Positions 36,825 to 46,174 of a stretch of DNA of 64,000 nt are shown piece by piece (positions within the stretch are counted from its first letter, which is position 1; each line of letters starts with the position of its first letter). The stretch spans positions 620,001 through 684,000 of the forward strand of contig VFIW01000011.1 in NCBI GenBank assembly GCA_006386115.1, in the 5' to 3' direction. The notes under the pieces are model-generated. The model searched no databases and had not been told where the DNA came from. It saw nothing but the letters and a program-made list of their open reading frames with translations. Both the position numbers and the translations under genes were made by a program. The stretch is from Globisporangium splendens. Taxonomy: Eukaryota > Oomycota > Peronosporomycetes > Pythiales > Pythiaceae.

Positions 36825-37999
36825 GGTGATTTACTGGCGTATCGGCTGAGCTGAACTGACTGTATTCGGCAGGTCCACCTGATCGCTCGGGCTCAAATTG
36901 CCAAATGAGCACAACAGCCGACGCGGACCTCATTTCGATGCTTTCGCCTCATCTTCGGTCCTATCGTATTTCGGTAGATTGGCGTTCATAACACCTCGCG
37001 ACCATTAATGATCGAGCCATCGTCGTGGTATCTACAAGTGAGGTAATCGCAGCCATGACGCAATCGAGTCGGATTCGTTCTTTTGGAGGTGCGGTTAGTG
37101 TGGCATATCTTAGTTAAGACTGTCACAGACGCCTCCTAAGTGCGTGCTAAACAATTTTAAGACAGAAACGAACTCGGCGAGCGTCAACAAAGACTGGCAT
37201 TTCGGTAGACGCACGACGCCCGTTTTTGTTTGATGATCGAGGTTGTTTGACGAGTGAGGCAATCATAGCCATGACGCAATCTGTTCAGCGCTGTATAGTA
37301 GAATCCCTCGTATCCATAAAGCTGGGTGCCGACGCATTGAGTGCGAACTGCGAGAGATGTTGACAAAAACTGTTTGGCCGTGTTCACGTATGGGCGAAAA
37401 TAGCCATTTTCGATCTCAAATCGTCATTTTCGAACAAAATAAAGGCGTGAACACAAAACGGAAAATGACATTATTGCCCCAAAATGGTCATTTTCAAATC
37501 ACATGGCATACCATGAATTTTGAAAATGAACATTTTGGTTGTGCCATCCAAATAGCAATTTCACTGAAAATGTTTATTATCGTGCGTGAACACGAAAAGC
37601 GAAGATGAGATTACCGAAAACGACGACATGGGAAAGAGCATTTGGAAAGCACTCATTTCGAGAAAATCGCATTATGCGCGAACACAGCCTCAGTTTTAGT
37701 GTGGTACATTATGTTGCGTCGAAAGTGAGCAAGCAATCCTGAATCCATCACAAACAATTCACTGCTACTTACATAACAAATGAAACTCATCACATGACGA
37801 GACAAATGAGGCGCAACATACGTCCCTCACGCCGCGTGAGATAGATAATGGCACACACCATTCCGGACACATTGCCCGAGGAGATCGAATTCCGGTCACC
37901 AGCAACTTGGATACTGCGATGTATCGATTGCCAGATATGCTGACAAAACTGGAGACAACCACAAAAACAGGCAGTCGGTCTGGTGCAATTTCTTGGTTC
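36825..37999. other. Intergenic with diverged short repeats
   Basis: 1.2 kb without a gene. Two diverged copies of a unit containing AGTGAGG-AATC--AGCCATGACGCAATC occur about 210 bp apart (37036 and 37251). It borders the retrotransposon block at 38000. Confidence 0.5.
37380..37700. repeat. Clustered CATTTTC / GTGAACAC motifs
   Basis: About eight copies of CATTTTC or its complement GAAAATG lie within 210 bp, several in inverted pairs (GAAAATAGCCATTTTC, AAAATGGTCATTTTC), interspersed with GTGAACAC-AAA at about 37446, 37586 and 37677. It looks like a decayed tandem repeat or small transposon. Confidence 0.4.
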
Positions 38000-38586
38000 T
38001 GCAATGGGCTGAGGCAGCCATTACATGCAAGGTGGCTCTTTGTGTGTGTCACATACCACCTTGTGGAAATGCATTGTGGGTGCGAAGATATTGGGTGAAC
38101 CACATAAAAGTGATCCACACATGCACAGGTGACGTCACCGTCTAACGTCAGAGCAATCTGTGTCTGAGTTGAGTGTTGGTCGCTCGCAATCATTGAGATT
38201 CGGCGTGATTACGCACAACAGTACTCTAGACATGTGAATGATGGTTCCTACTTGGGGAAACAACACTGGTGACGAGACGGACGTGTCTCTACCACCTGAA
38301 GTGAGTGGCGTGAGCCAGTCACTTCGCAAGGAATCTTCGCGGTACTTCAAGTTCAAGTTTCTCGAAGATCCCGTAGGTTCAACCTCAGTGTACCCAAGGT
38401 TTTATTTCTGCATGTCTAGGTTTTATGCGTAAAACCTGTAGGAGTCCTAGTGGTGTTTTATATGTAGTGTCAGGAACCATAAGCTCATTTCAATTGAGTT
38501 GCATTTTTGCCAAGTTCCTCTCAAGTCTTCCTCTCAAGCGCGAGCGTGCGTGCTGTGTTTGAGGCTGTCTCGGATAGCCTCTTACA
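38000..38586 (+). repeat. LTR-1, 5' LTR of family-1 element
   Basis: 587 bp from TGCAATGGGCT to CCTCTTACA, followed by CC and the primer-binding site TGGTAGCAC (38589-38597). Its 8 bases TGGTAGCA match the 3' end of initiator tRNA-Met (..TGCTACCA). Partial copies lie at 39912-40156 and 44723-45252 (both reversed) and split around element C (53136-53184 and 61707-61828). Confidence 0.75.
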
Positions 38587-38693
38587 CCTGGTAGCACTTC
38601 GTAGTCCTTCCAACGACCAAGTCAAGACTCTGCACAGTCCGCTTGTGTAGTGTGCGCGGACATTCCAAGACCCCTGTTCGATTGTGAGAAACA

Positions 38694-39739
38694 ATGGAAG
38701 GGAAGGAGACGCCGATGGGTGCGATACCTGCAGAGACCGTGGAGCTGACGAATGAGCATTTCCCTCATTTGTCTAGCCACGAGTGGGTAGCCCTCGAGCG
38801 TATGCGAGCAGTCATCGGTGAGGCAGCTGTAATCAGCTTGCTGAGGTCAGCGTCACCGGATGAGCAGAGGAATGCGGCTACGAGCTTCATGCATCGCGAG
38901 ATCATGAGCACTCATCGACAGCCTGCAACTCCTGTCACGGCGATTAGAGTGGCGCCTCTGAAGCTCGATGTATCTCCGCACCGTGGCGGAGAAAACGAAC
39001 CTCTAGCGAGATGGTTCGTTGAGTTGGATGCAGCTATCACTGCAAGACAACTACGGGACCCAATGCAGCAAGTGTTGTTTGCGATGTCAAACCTTGCGGG
39101 TTGAGCCAAGAGTTGGGCGTATGGGAAGCGATTGGCGGAGCCACATCGCTTCTACGACCTAGACGACTTCAAACGAGAGCTGAAGAGAGCTTTTGAGCCT
39201 CCGCAGAGCGAATTTCGAGTTCGTGCTGAGTTCTTAAAGCTTCGTCAGGGTAGATACGACCTACGCTCGTGCGCTCAACGAGCACGATACCTTGTGTCAA
39301 GTATCGTGAATGAGCCGATTGATGTCTCAACGCAAATTGTGACACTCATGGCAGGGCTCAATGACGGTCCGATTCGGAACCAGCTGTTCCGCGAGTATCC
39401 GAAGACGCTGGATGAAGCCATCGAGCGAGCGATGCAAGAAGAATTCAGCATCAAGCAAGCCAAGTTCAACGGTTTCGGCCCTCGCCCTGTTCGACAACAC
39501 GCAGTCACATACGACGGTCCAGAGCCGATGGACATCTCGTATGCCGATGCGACCGCTAACAGACAGCCACGCAATGACGGGAAGTGTTTCCGTTGCGGCA
39601 AGCCCGGTCACATCGCAAGAAATTGCAAGGTGTCCTTGCCAAGCCAGCAAGCGACACACGGTTCGCGATCGAATCGATCAGGCAGAGGCCGACGATTCGA
39701 GCGTTCCCAACAGCCAAAAAACGGGAACGATCAATAGGA
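38694..39739 (+). pseudogene. Family-1 Gag, one nonsense codon
   Basis: Ty3/gypsy capsid-nucleocapsid protein of about 348 codons. MEGKETPMGA.. at the start, the retrotransposon gag core (WFVELDAAI..FEPPQSEFRVRAEF..ARYLVSSIV) and a CCHC zinc knuckle CFRCGKPGHIARNC near the end, then an Arg/Ser-rich tail. A TGA at 39102-39104 (LAG-stop-AKSW) interrupts it; the sister copy at 62343 has CGA, so this is a C-to-T change. The natural stop TAG (39735-39737) lies in a frameshift stem. Downstream of gag the element is cut and joined to a reversed LTR-1 piece. Confidence 0.85.
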
Positions 39740-39755
39740 GTGGGGCTCCCTACTG
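39716..39755 (+). promoter_or_regulatory. -1 frameshift site, family-1 gag end (decayed)
   Basis: Slippery heptamer A-AAA-AAC (39716-39722) in the gag frame, 9-nt spacer, then CAATAGGAG (39732-39740) pairing with CTCCCTACTG (39746-39755) with one mismatch and one bulge. The gag stop TAG is in the 5' arm. Frame -1 continues for about 28 codons into the lost pol. Confidence 0.7.
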
Positions 39756-39911
39756 GGCGAACAAAGAGTTCTGTGAATGTCGTGGAAGCGCAGAACTCTT
39801 GCCTGTAAGAGGGTGCTGTTAACAACTGTCCCTCAAACACGGCACACACGCTTGTGCCAGAGGAAGCGATCTCCCGACTTGGACGGAGGAAGAAGACTTG
39901 AGTACTTGGAG

Positions 39912-40156
39912 GAAAAATTGCAACTGAATTGAAAATGGTTATGGTTCCTGTCGCTACTTGCTAATGAACCCCAAGGGATCCTACAACTTTCACAACTAAA
40001 ACCTAACATACACAATAAAACCTATAAATCTGATATATAAAACCTTGGGTACACTGAGGTTGAACCTACGGGATCTTCTAGAAGCTTGAACTTCAAGTCT
40101 TGTATAAAATCCCTGCAAAGTGATTGGCTCGCGCCACTCACTCCAGGTGGCAGAGA
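39912..40156 (-). repeat. LTR-1 fragment, reversed
   Basis: Reverse-oriented piece of LTR-1 (starts AAAAATTGCAACTGAATTG; compare 44725). It ends abruptly at AGAGA and continues as family-2 reverse transcriptase at CAATGGCCACTGCC: a recombination junction. Confidence 0.75.
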
Positions 40157-43100
40157 CAATGGCCACTGCCTCGAGAGCAAGTCAAGGGGATCGACGAGTT
40201 CTTTGAAGCTCGTCGTAAAGCGGGCCAAGTGCGCGAGTCGAATTCTCCGCACTGCAGCCCCACCTTCTGTGTGAAAAAGGCTACAGGAGGTTGGAGGATC
40301 GTGCATGCGTTCAACAAGTTGAATGCGGCAACAATCCCGGCGCAAACGTCGATACCTCGCAAAGATGTCATCATTGACAGCATGCAAGGTAGTACTATCT
40401 TTAGTACGATCGATTTGAGAGATGGGTTCTATCAAATCTTGATGCGTGAGAAGGATGTCCCTTTCACAGCAGTCAGCACCCCGAGTGGGATGCTGTGGGA
40501 GTGGCTTGTAATGCCACAGGGGCCAACAAATGCTCCCGCCACGTTCAATAGATGCGTCACGCAACTATTACGTCCAGTGCGAGACTTCGCACCAAGCTAT
40601 TTTGACGACGTGTTCATACACAGTCGTGCATCGGAGCTGCATCCGATGTGGAAGTGCACAAAGAGCACCTCCGACAGCTATTAGACTTGATGCGGAAGTA
40701 CAAGCTGTACGCCAACATACAAAAGTGTATGTTTGGTGTTGATGAGATCCCCGTTCTCGGTTGCTTTGTCGGCAAGAACGGAGTGCGTCCTGATCCCGAA
40801 AAGATCAAGGCGATCAACGACTGGCCCGTCCCAACAAGCCGAAAGGATCTTCGCAAGTTCCTCGGGCTTGCGACGTATCACCATAAGTACTCGCAGAACT
40901 ATGCGGGTATCATCCGACCTCTTTCATCATTGCTGAAGAAAGATGTCGATTGGAAGCGGTCCGACGAATGTCAAGAAGCATTCATCAAGGTGAAACGCAG
41001 CCTCATGGAGGCTCCGGTTCTCGCGATCGCCGATCACGAGCGTCCATTCTATGTGGTCTGTGATGCATCCGACTTTGCAATCGGATGCGCGCTCATGCAG
41101 CGCGACGATGCAGATCGAGAACGCGTGATCTGCTATCAGTCGCGTCAGCTGAAGCCAGCTGAGCGCAATTATCCGGTTCATGACAAGGAGTTGCTTGCCA
41201 TGAAGTACGCTCTTACGAAGTTAAGAGTGTATTTGCTCGGAAGTAAACGGTTCACCGTTTACACTGACCACGCTTCGCTGCGCACCGCAGTGAAGTCGCC
41301 ACATCTGTCGCAAAGAATAGCCCGATGGCTTTCTTCCTTTGCGGAGTACGAGTTTGACGTCGAGTACAAACCCGGACGGTTCAACGTGATCGCGGATGCA
41401 TTATCACGTCGCCCAGACTTTGAGTCGAAAGCAAACGACTCAAAGGAAGACCGTGTGATGGTAATCACACGGGAAAGCACGCCGACATCGTCGCTCCTCG
41501 ACGATATCAAAAGAGCGTATGCGACAGATAGCGACATCAGTCGACTTGTTGCCCACTTGTCAGACCCGTCTGATAAGTCGCTCAAGGCGTTGGATCCGGC
41601 TCAACGCGCTCGTCTACATCGTTGCGAGATGCGCAACGATGTTCTCTACTACCGTATAGATGACAGCGACGAGCCACGCGCTGTCGTTCCAAACGATAGT
41701 GACCTTCGCAATCGTGTGCTCTTCGAGTACCACGATGCGCCTTTCCGCGGTCATCCAGGACGCGAGAAAACGTATCTCGCGCTTTCCTGCGACTTCTATT
41801 GGTCACACCAATACAAGTGGGTCCGCAAATACGTACGCGCATGCGAGGTTTGCCAGCGCGTCAAGCCAGCACCGGTCACCAACGCACCGCTGCGATCTCT
41901 GCCAGTCCCGACGGACTGTTGGAAGTCAGTCTCGATGGACTTCATCTTCGGTCTTCCTGCTGACTCCAGCAAGAAGACTGGCATCCTCGTCATCGTGGAT
42001 CGCTTCAGTAAGATGGTCCATCTCAGTGCTCTCCCTGCTAGCGTCACCGCAAAGCAGACGGCGCAGATATTCCTGGATTCTGTGTTTAGGTTACACGGAA
42101 TGCCCACTGAAATCGCGTCGGACCGAGATCCACGATTCACAGCTGCCTTCTGGCAAGAGTTGTTCCGACTCTTGGGCACTCAGCTCAAGATGTCGACAGC
42201 TGATCATCCGCAGACAGACGGTCAGACCGAGCGTGTAAATCGCACGCTCGAGGATACTCTGCGCAGCTATGCGCATTCATTCACTCACTGGAATGAATGT
42301 CTCCCTCTCGCAGAGTTTGCAATCAACAACTCTGTGCATGTCTCAACCGGGCACACGCCATTCTACGCGAACGCCCTCAGGCACCCACGTGTTCCGTCCA
42401 TCCTCGGTGGGATGTCCCCTCCGTCGGTGACATCTCTCTTGAGTGGGGGAGGAGTCCGCGAAGCAGCTGCTTCGGAACAAGCGAAGAGCGCGGAGATCTC
42501 GCACCATCATGGGCAGGCAACTGCTCATGCGGCGATCGTCGACAAAGACATCGTTACAACAGTGTTGCAGCGGTAAGCTGTCATCCGCTTCGTCCGCGAT
42601 TCAATCGCCGACGCAGTGGATGGTCAGAAAGAACAAGCGGACAAGAGTGGCCGCAAAAACACGAACGAGTTTCAACGAAATTCGTTTGTTTTATTATCGG
42701 CTGCTAACCTGCCTAACAGAGTGGTGAGCAGTGACAGCAACAAGTTGCTGCCAAGATACATTGGCCCTTTCAAGGTCCTTGAAAGGATTGGGGACGCATA
42801 CACGTTGGAGCTTCCTCCGACCATGCGTCTACACCCGACGTTCTACGTTGGGCGTCTCAAAGCGTATCATCGCCACGATGACTCGTTGGTCTCTTCCTCT
42901 TCAGGAGACCGTGGTCGCGAAGGATCCCAAGCACAAGCTTGTGATCAGCCTCGAGCCTCGAGAGCCGTCCCTCGAGCCGCTCGTGCTTCGCGATCATCTC
43001 GCTTAGCTCGGCCCGAAGTCGGAGAACCTCATTCTCCCGCTCAGCGTACTTCAGCCGATCAAGAAGACGCTGATCACTCTGAGGATGCGCCTCAGAGTCA

Positions 43101-43326
43101 CGAGCAGATCTTCCCTCCTCCAGCTCCTCCGTTGCGAGGCTCCGAGGGGAACCAACGCTGGATCGTGGAGAAGATACTTGCTCATCGCGATCGATCGTCG
43201 CGAGGGAAGAAGGAGCGCGTCTATCGCGTTCGTTGGCTTGGTTACCCGCCAGATCGAGATACCTGGGAACCGGCCGCGATGCTCCAAGCCGATGTTCCTG
43301 GCTTGGTGCAGCAGTACGAGAGTTGA
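40157..43326 (+). pseudogene. Family-2 Pol, partial copy A (RT-RNaseH-IN-chromodomain)
   Basis: Chromovirus polymerase lacking protease and the start of RT. It retains RT ([20 protein letters not shown], catalytic SYFDDVF), RNase H (CDASDFAIG, DKELLAMKYAL, YTDHASL), integrase with HHCC finger and core (MDFIFGLPA, SDRDPRFTAAFW, DGQTERVNR) and chromodomain (VYRVRWLGYPPDRDTWEP). Compared with copy B it has a 1-nt deletion near 40638 (GCATCGGAGCTG versus GCATCGGATGCTG) and a CAA-to-TAA stop at 42574-42576; its last stop (AGT-TGA) is two codons earlier than in B (AGT-CGA-CGC-TAA). It is the left arm of a 4.57-kb inverted repeat. Confidence 0.9.
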
Positions 43327-44467
43327 CGCTAATCGACTCTCGCTTCCACAACTCGCGGATTCGATCTTGCAATCCGCGAGGAAGCATCACGCCGTTGTAA
43401 CCACGAAGGTGCTCCTCAGTCAACTGAGGATCATCGCTGGTGTAGATGCGGCAACCCCTCGGTGTGGTCTTGACTCCACACGGAACCCCAAGATCCACGC
43501 ATTCCTCGTGGATCGCCAACAACTTTCCAACGGCATTGTGCCAGAGGAACTTATCCCGATTATCTCGCAATCGAGAGATACACTTCGCAGCGTCTTCGTT
43601 GAAATTCACAACGAAGGCACCCCACGCTTGCGAAAGGAACAGCGCTTGTTTCTCAGCGCCGTGAGACTTCTTTGACTTCGATCGACCATCGAAGTACCGC
43701 ATCGAATGGAAAAGGTCGATGTAAAACTCCTCGCGCGCCTTGGGATGGAAGTTCTGTCGAAGGACGAAGTCATCGTCCTTGATGGTACTAACATCGTACA
43801 GCGCGTGAGTTTCCCCATGCTTGGTGCCACGATGTGCACGAACCCAATTAGGTTTGGGCGCCCATAAGTGACTCCAGCTAGAAGGGACGAAATCCATCCC
43901 TTCAGAAGGACCCGTCACCGGATCCTTCTCCTCCGCCGGAAAGGCAAGATAGCGTGACAACTCGCTATTTCCCGATGACGCAGTAACCTGCGCATCAGAT
44001 TCGGATTCCACATCGAAGAGCAAGTCCTCGAGTGGATCGACAGCTTCCAGTTCATAATTGGACGCGTCCAGCGAGAGAAGGATATTTCTCGCTGCATTCA
44101 CCAGGTCGGGATCAGCTGACGCTAATCCTTCCCGACCGAGATTTTCCATCGCGTTGGCAGATGCCGCGCTTTCCGACGCTCCGACGTCGGAAATGGCAAC
44201 AGCCACGGTGGACCCGCTCGTTTCTCCATGAGGAGATCCCTCCTCACGACGCTTCTTCCGCGTAGGCTCATTCAAGAGGGCCGCGGACGACGAACGTTTC
44301 GCTTCGTTTCGTTTGAGATTCGAACGGTCAACGGAAGAAGACTCGACTTTTTCCTCCCGATCGTCACGCACGACATTCGTCGTGGTGCTACTCATTGGAG
44401 TGGTGCAAGGAGTCACCCCCTCGCTACTCGACTCGTAGTCAACAGCATCACTGTCGATCGAAGACAT
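42857..44467 (-). CDS. Antisense ORF of family-2 retrotransposon (copy A)
   Basis: 536 codons from the ATG at 44467 (MSSIDSDAV), encoded opposite to pol and lying between pol and the 3' LTR. Its last 470 nt overlap the pol 3' end. Ser/Glu-rich N terminus, basic cluster RKKRREEG (possible nuclear signal), a central region with WAPKPNWVRAHRGT and FHPKAREEFYIDLFHSMRYFDG, and a C-terminal leucine-rich coiled coil (ERENEVLRLRAELSEM..RLEGRLSRLEADH). I recognise no family. The frame also stays open upstream of the ATG for 28 codons. It differs from copy B at roughly 14 residues with no stop, while the pol on the other strand is dead. Confidence 0.7.
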   Translation of the reverse strand: MSSIDSDAVDYESSSEGVTPCTTPMSSTTTNVVRDDREEKVESSSVDRSNLKRNEAKRSSSAALLNEPTRKKRREEGSPHGETSGSTVAVAISDVGASESAASANAMENLGREGLASADPDLVNAARNILLSLDASNYELEAVDPLEDLLFDVESESDAQVTASSGNSELSRYLAFPAEEKDPVTGPSEGMDFVPSSWSHLWAPKPNWVRAHRGTKHGETHALYDVSTIKDDDFVLRQNFHPKAREEFYIDLFHSMRYFDGRSKSKKSHGAEKQALFLSQAWGAFVVNFNEDAAKCISRLRDNRDKFLWHNAVGKLLAIHEECVDLGVPCGVKTTPRGCRIYTSDDPQLTEEHLRGYNGVMLPRGLQDRIRELWKRESISVNSRTAAPSQEHRLGASRPVPRYLDLAGNQANERDRRAPSSLATIDRDEQVSSPRSSVGSPRSLATEELEEGRSARDSEAHPQSDQRLLDRLKYAERENEVLRLRAELSEMIAKHERLEGRLSRLEADHKLVLGILRDHGLLKRKRPTSHRGDDTL

Positions 44468-44677
44468 TTGTACGAGGTTCACCTCGCACAGCTTGCGGTG
44501 TCTGGAAAGCTCTCTGTTGGGCACGGCGCACACTGAGAACTGAGCCCGCAAGACTCAGTGCTCTGCCTTCTGTGACCAGTTCCTCCGAACACGGAAGAAC
44601 ACCAAAGAACACAGAAGAACACAAGACGGATTGGTAGCGCGCGTTTCTACGTGACCAATCGCTTTACGGGGGGATGA

Positions 44678-44722
44678 TGTAATGGGGCCTCCCATTACAT
44701 GGGTTCCCGGGTCAGGAGAGTG
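44678..44722 (+). repeat. LTR-2 fragment (3' LTR stub of copy A)
   Basis: Starts TGTAATGGGGCCTCCCATTACA directly after a purine tract (ACGGGGGGATGA), as expected for a 3' LTR, but is cut after 45 bp at GGAGAGTG and continues as reversed LTR-1. Confidence 0.75.
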
Positions 44723-45252
44723 AAAAATGCAACTCAATTGAAATGAACTTATGGTTCCTGACACTACATGTAAAACACCACTAGAACTCCTAGAGGTTTT
44801 ATAACTAAAACCTAAACATACACAATAAAACCTATGAATATGATATACAAAACCTTGGGTACACTGAGGTTGAACCTACGGGATCTTCGAGAAACTTGAA
44901 CTTGAAGTACCGCGAAGATTCCCTGCGAAGTGATTGGCTCACGCCACTCACTTCAGGTGGTAGAGACACGTCCGTCTCGTCACCAGTGTTGTTTCCCCAA
45001 GTAGGAACCATCATTCACATGTCTAGAGTACTGTTGTGCGTAATCACGCCGAATCTCAATGATTGCGAGCGACCAACACTCAACTCAGACACAGATTGCT
45101 CTGACGTTAGACGGTGACGTCACCTGTGCATGTGTGGATCACTTTTATGTGGTTCACCCAATATCTTCGCACCCACAATGCATTTCCACAAGGTGGTATG
45201 TGACACACACAAAGAGCCACCTTGAAAGTGATGGCAGCCTTAGCCCATTACA
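44723..45252 (-). repeat. LTR-1 fragment, reversed
   Basis: 530 bp, reverse complement of about 38000-38510. Reads TGTAATGGGCTAAGG from 45252 on the minus strand. Both ends are recombination joints: to the LTR-2 stub on the left, and to a family-2-like gag leader on the right. Confidence 0.75.
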
Positions 45253-45577
45253 CTTTGTGGTCCGTCCAACCACAGAGCGAGAGCCTTCAGCAATGAATGC
45301 TGACGAAGAAACCACGCTGGGGGGTCGATCCCGCGTCAACCGCGAGTCCGACAATCACGCAGGATGATTGTCTCCACTTGAGTGACCTCGAGTGGAGTGA
45401 CCTGCAACGACTGGGGAAGGTCGTTGGCGAAAAGGCAATCTTCGCCATCCTCGCCACCTGCCCGCCGGTGCAGCATCGCCTCGCGGCGACAGGGTTCCTG
45501 CAGAATGAGGCAGAGGAGCGTGGATGAGAAGCAACCCGCGCAGCTACTGTGCTGGTACAACCCCTACGACAGAAAGC
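45253..45577 (+). pseudogene. Family-2-like gag 5' fragment
   Basis: Leader CTTTGTGGTCCGTCC then MNADEET, followed after a frameshift by DDCLHLSDLEWSDLQR..GEKAIFAILATCPP..RLAATGFLQNEAEERG; this matches the Gag N terminus of element B (DCLHLSDLEWSAFQRMRTIIGEKAVFAIL). It is interrupted at CGACAGAAAGC by LTR-2. Confidence 0.8.
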
Positions 45578-45964
45578 TGTAACGGGACTCGTTACACGGC
45601 GCACACGTGCGTTGAGGAAGCGCAGGTGAAAGGAAGGGAGCTTTGCGCGTTACCGTGCAAATTGAGAAGTGAATTAAAACGTTAAAGTGCTAACATGCAA
45701 TCGTAGTGACTGAAACCTACGGTGTCTCTCATTGGTAGATAATCGGATGTCCAGTCCGACTATCATCCAATGGGATTAAATCTTAACGGCTTAGTCTTAT
45801 TGGCTAATATGCAAATGGCTACGTACAGTGTTCATGAGTGACACATATTAATGTGTCTCCAACTGTACGACGTGGGTGGGTTCGGAAGAGGTGGTAAAAC
45901 CCATGTGGGAGAAAACCCACACTCTCCTGACCCGGGAACCCATGTAATGGGAGGCCCCATTACA
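45578..45964 (-). repeat. LTR-2, 3' LTR of element B
   Basis: 387 bp, TGTAACGGGACTCGTTACA to TGTAATGGGAGGCCCCATTACA on the plus strand (element sense is minus). Differs from 52749-53135 at only three sites that I can see, all C/T or G/A. The polypurine tract GGGGGGATGA adjoins at 45965. Both termini are self-complementary. Confidence 0.9.
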
Positions 45965-46174
45965 TCATCCCCCCGTAAAGCGATTGGTCACGTAGAAACG
46001 CGCGCGACCAATCCATCTTGTGTTCTTCTGTGTTCTTTGGTGTTCTTCCGTGTTCGGAGGAACTGGTCACAGAAGGCAGAGCACTGAGTCTTGCGGGCTC
46101 AGTTCTCAGTGTGCGCCGTGCCCAACAGAGAGCTTTCCAGACGCCGCAAGCTGTGCGAGGTGAACCTCGTACAA

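Noticed and set aside
44896..45117. 73-codon ORF duplicated at 38135-38356
   Set aside because: Part of LTR-1 in both places; no protein features.
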